Shown here one piece after another: positions 23,774 to 25,975 of a DNA stretch of 25,975 bases (within the stretch, counting starts at the first letter, position 1; each line of letters begins with the position of its first letter). Where the stretch lies: positions 1 through 25,975 of the forward strand of contig DBTZ01000011.1 in NCBI GenBank assembly GCA_002307315.1, given 5' to 3'. Source of the stretch: Alphaproteobacteria bacterium UBA1303 (GTDB lineage: Bacteria > Pseudomonadota > Alphaproteobacteria > Micropepsales > Micropepsaceae). The notes under the pieces were generated by a model, which had not been told where the DNA came from, ran no database searches, and was given only the letters and a program-made list of their open reading frames with translations. Made by a program: the position numbers and the translations under genes.

Positions 23774-24394
23774 ATGAGCGAACAGAATTCCCCCGACGGC
23801 GGCATTGCCGTCGCAACCGACCCTTTCGCGCTTTTCGCCGAGTGGCTGAAGGCGGCCGAGAAGACCGAACCCAACGATCCCAACGCGATGGCGGTGGCGA
23901 CGGTGGATGCGAACGGCTTGCCCGACGTGCGCATGGTGCTGCTCAAGGCCTACGACGAACGCGGCTTCGTCTTCTACACCAACAAGCAGAGCGCCAAGGG
24001 CGACGAACTGCAGGCGGCTCCGCGCGCGGCCCTGTGCTTCCACTGGAAAACCTTGCGCCGCCAGATTCGCGTGCGCGGGCCGGTTGGCGACGTGACCGAG
24101 GCCGAGGCCGACGCCTATTTCGCCAGCCGGGCCAAGGACAGCCAGATCGGCGCCTGGGCCTCGACGCAATCGCGGCCGATGGCGGCCCGCTGGGATTTCG
24201 AAAAGCGGATTGCCCAATACGCGCTGAAGTACGGTCTGACCAAGGTGCCGCGCCCGCCGTACTGGTCGGGCTATCGGGTGACGCCGCTGCAAATCGAATT
24301 CTGGCGCGACCGGCCGTTCCGGCTGCACGACCGGTTGGTCTATCGCCGCGATGCCGTGGCGGCGCCGTGGCGGACCGAAAAACTCTATCCGTGA
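23774..24394 (+). CDS. pdxH: Pyridoxamine/pyridoxine 5'-phosphate oxidase
   Basis: A 206-residue FMN enzyme making PLP from PNP or PMP. It shows DPFALFAEWLKAAE, ATVDANGLPDVRMVLLK, the FMN-binding FYTNKQSAKG, ALCFHWKTLRRQIRVRG, and the C-terminal EFWRDRPFRLHDR with the conserved RLHDR. The N-terminal length suits ATG 23774. PLP is the cofactor of TrpB and many others. The CDF transporter gene begins 7 bp after its stop, so the two are probably co-transcribed. Confidence 0.97.
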   Translation: MSEQNSPDGGIAVATDPFALFAEWLKAAEKTEPNDPNAMAVATVDANGLPDVRMVLLKAYDERGFVFYTNKQSAKGDELQAAPRAALCFHWKTLRRQIRVRGPVGDVTEAEADAYFASRAKDSQIGAWASTQSRPMAARWDFEKRIAQYALKYGLTKVPRPPYWSGYRVTPLQIEFWRDRPFRLHDRLVYRRDAVAAPWRTEKLYP

Positions 24395-24401
24395 GGCGAC
24401 C

Positions 24402-25307
24402 ATGAATATGACCGGTTCCGACGGTTTGCTGATGCGGCGGATCGCCGTCGCGTCGGTAGCGGTGGCGACGACGCTGACGCTGCTGAAGGCGGGCGCTTTC
24501 ATCTACACCAACTCGATGGCGATGCTGGCATCGCTGATGGATTCCGCCCTCGATATCTTCGCCTCGGTCATCAATCTTCTGGCCGTACGTCACGCTTTGA
24601 CCCCGGCCGACAGCGATCATCGCTTCGGCCACGGCAAGGCCGAACCGCTGGCCGGGTTGGCACAGAGCGCCTTCATCGCCGGTTCGTCGATGGTGATGGT
24701 CATCGGCTCGATCGAACGGCTGATCGAACCGCGGCCGGTCGAACACGGCGACGCCGGTCTGATCGTGATGGCGGTCTCGATCGTCGCGACTTTTGCGCTG
24801 GTAACCGTGCAGGGGATGGTGGTGCGGCGGACCCAGTCGGTAGCGATCAGTGCCGACCGCATGCATTACCTGGCCGATCTTCTGACCAACGTCGGCGTGG
24901 TACTCGCCATCGTGCTGGCGACGGATTTCGGCCTACTCGTCGCCGATCCGCTGATCGGCATTCTGGTCGCCTGCGTTCTGGCCGGCGGCTCGTGGCAGGT
25001 GTTCCGCCGCAGCTACGATCAGTTGATGGACCGCGAAATGCCGTCGGCGGCACGCGAGCAGATCAAGACGATCATCAAGGCGCATCCGGCGGTGAAGGGC
25101 ATGCACGATTTGCGCACGCGCGAGGCGGGCACCAAGGCATTCGTTCAGGTACACGTCGAGTTCGATCCCGCCGAAAGTCTGCTCGCCGTGCATGCCGCCA
25201 GCGACCAGATCGACGACGCTCTGCAGGCCGCCTTTCCCCACGCCGAGATCATCATCCATCACGATCCGGCGGGGCTGGAAGCCGTTCCGCCGCTGGCGCA
25301 AACTTAA
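24402..25307 (+). CDS. Cation diffusion facilitator (FieF-like) metal transporter
   Basis: A 301-residue inner-membrane exporter of divalent metals, driven by proton antiport in related proteins. Six membrane helices can be traced. The transport site residues are Asp47 and Asp51 (MDSALD) in the second helix and His155 and Asp159 (HYLAD) in the fifth, matching the DD-HD set of FieF/YiiP. DHRFGHGKAEPLA follows the second helix. The cytosolic C-terminal domain (about 205-301) contains HVEFDP and HHDPAG. ATG 24402 has GAGGCGACC ahead; an upstream ORF extension overlaps pdxH. The metal (Fe, Zn or other) cannot be decided. Confidence 0.92.
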   Translation: MNMTGSDGLLMRRIAVASVAVATTLTLLKAGAFIYTNSMAMLASLMDSALDIFASVINLLAVRHALTPADSDHRFGHGKAEPLAGLAQSAFIAGSSMVMVIGSIERLIEPRPVEHGDAGLIVMAVSIVATFALVTVQGMVVRRTQSVAISADRMHYLADLLTNVGVVLAIVLATDFGLLVADPLIGILVACVLAGGSWQVFRRSYDQLMDREMPSAAREQIKTIIKAHPAVKGMHDLRTREAGTKAFVQVHVEFDPAESLLAVHAASDQIDDALQAAFPHAEIIIHHDPAGLEAVPPLAQT

Positions 25308-25310
25308 TTG

Positions 25311-25440
25311 TCTGGCCGCAACTTTCCGCGCAAAACCGATTCCACTTTTTCGCTCGTTTCTCTAGGGTGCTTCACGCAGACGTGGAGCCGATAGCGCCAG
25401 CGTAGTTCGGCGGTTTTCGTAAAAACGGCGAAATGCCCTA
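25311..25440 (+). repeat. Two-hairpin dispersed repeat, copy 6 (rearranged)
   Basis: The conserved core GCAACTTTCCGCGCAAAACC, loop CCGATTCCAC and TTTTTCGC begin four bases past the CDF stop. The upstream hairpin of other copies is missing. Instead a TAGGGTGCTTC...GAAATGCCCTA pair (25363-25440) follows the core. It is probably a partial or rearranged member. Confidence 0.6.
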
Positions 25441-25457
25441 ACGGCGAATGACGTTTC

Positions 25458-25975
25458 CTATCCCCTCAGCTTCCGCAAAACATACGGCAGGATGCCGCCG
25501 TTCTTAAAATAAGCGACTTCGTCGGCGGTATCGATGCGAAGGATCAGCGGCAGATCGGCGGTTCGTCCGTCCGGATAATGGATGACTGCGACGATCTTCA
25601 TCCGCGGCTTGATCTTGCCGGAAAGGCCGGGAATGTCGATGGTTTCGGCGCCGGTAAGGCCGTAATCCTTGCGGGTTTTGCCGGTCTCGAACACCAAGGG
25701 CGCGATACCCATGCCCACCAGATTCGAACGGTGGATGCGCTCGAAGCTCTCGACGATCACCGCGCGCACGCCCTGCAGCTTCGGCCCTTTTCCCGCCCAG
25801 TCGCGCGAGGAGCCGGTACCGTATTCCTTGCCGCCGATCACCACCGCCGGTACGCCCTCGGCGGCGTAGCGCATGGCGGCATCGTATATCGCCATCGCCT
25901 CGCCCGACGGCTGATGCAGGGTCAGCCCGCCTTCCTTGCCGCCCATCATCTCGTTCTTGATGCGGATGTTGGCGA
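25458..25975 (-). CDS. acnA: Aconitate hydratase, C-terminal part (cut by window edge)
   Basis: About 172 codons of the 3' end; the gene continues past the right edge. The frame reads ANIRIKNEMMGGKEGG, HQPSGEAMAIYDAAMRYAAE, then VVIGGKEYGTGSSRDWAGKG, which is the swivel-domain active-site segment with the Ser/Arg pair, and ERIHRSNLVGMGIAPLVF. This matches bacterial AcnA (IRP-like) rather than AcnB. The enzyme interconverts citrate and isocitrate in the TCA cycle. Stop TAG at 25458-25460. Confidence 0.95.
   Translation of the reverse strand, partial: ANIRIKNEMMGGKEGGLTLHQPSGEAMAIYDAAMRYAAEGVPAVVIGGKEYGTGSSRDWAGKGPKLQGVRAVIVESFERIHRSNLVGMGIAPLVFETGKTRKDYGLTGAETIDIPGLSGKIKPRMKIVAVIHYPDGRTADLPLILRIDTADEVAYFKNGGILPYVLRKLRG

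Overview
The window is chromosomal DNA of a high-GC alphaproteobacterium. Every core gene I recognise has an alphaproteobacterial character: an FYDLN-acid zinc-ribbon protein, a class II aroA, the ihfB-pyrF-trpF-trpB-trpA-accD-folC run, and aroC next to fabI. A Rhodospirillales-like lineage is my guess; no rRNA is present to settle it.

Layout. (1) Positions 1 to about 3963 are a clearly lower-GC accessory segment ending beside the 3' end of tRNA-Ala(GGC). On the minus strand it carries an AlpA-type regulator, a DUF3987 (YfjI-like) P-loop protein and four unrecognised small genes, followed by an AT-rich stretch full of TATCAAA-type repeats. It looks like the tRNA-proximal end of a prophage, ICE or integrated plasmid that continues beyond the left edge; no integrase is visible. 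(2) 3964-7406 holds tRNA-Ala, the FYDLN protein gene, aroA, and a CgeB-like glycosyltransferase gene on the opposite strand whose end overlaps aroA. The cmk and rpsA genes that usually sit between aroA and ihfB in this class are absent here. (3) 7684-13846 is a co-directional biosynthetic run: ihfB, pyrF, trpF, trpB, trpA, accD and folC, several joined by 4-base stop/start overlaps. It ends tail-to-tail with a TPR-glycosyltransferase gene. (4) 15405-18001 is an accessory island: a small GTG-start frame, several copies of a dispersed repeat, an inverted-repeat element and a Fic-family AMPylase-type gene with operator-like palindromes upstream. (5) 18002-21140 (minus strand) holds a HIR-like SPFH membrane protein, aroC, two tandem repeat copies, and fabI. 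(6) 21508-25975 holds an orphan CHASE3-like membrane sensor, a CbpA-type DnaJ protein, a Sel1 lipoprotein, pdxH, a cation-diffusion-facilitator transporter and the 3' end of acnA.

How the genes relate. aroA, aroC and trpF-B-A cover part of the route from shikimate to tryptophan. accD and fabI belong to fatty-acid synthesis, pyrF to pyrimidines, folC to folate and pdxH to PLP, the cofactor that TrpB uses.

The most interesting non-genic signal is a family of about 100-bp repeats with at least six copies between 15692 and 25440. Each forms two hairpins. Stem sequences differ between copies but stay complementary, while the loop around CCGRTTCCAC is conserved, so structure rather than sequence seems to be maintained. 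I found no clear new defence or other gene system. The accessory element at the left edge is the likeliest place for one, but most of it lies outside the window.
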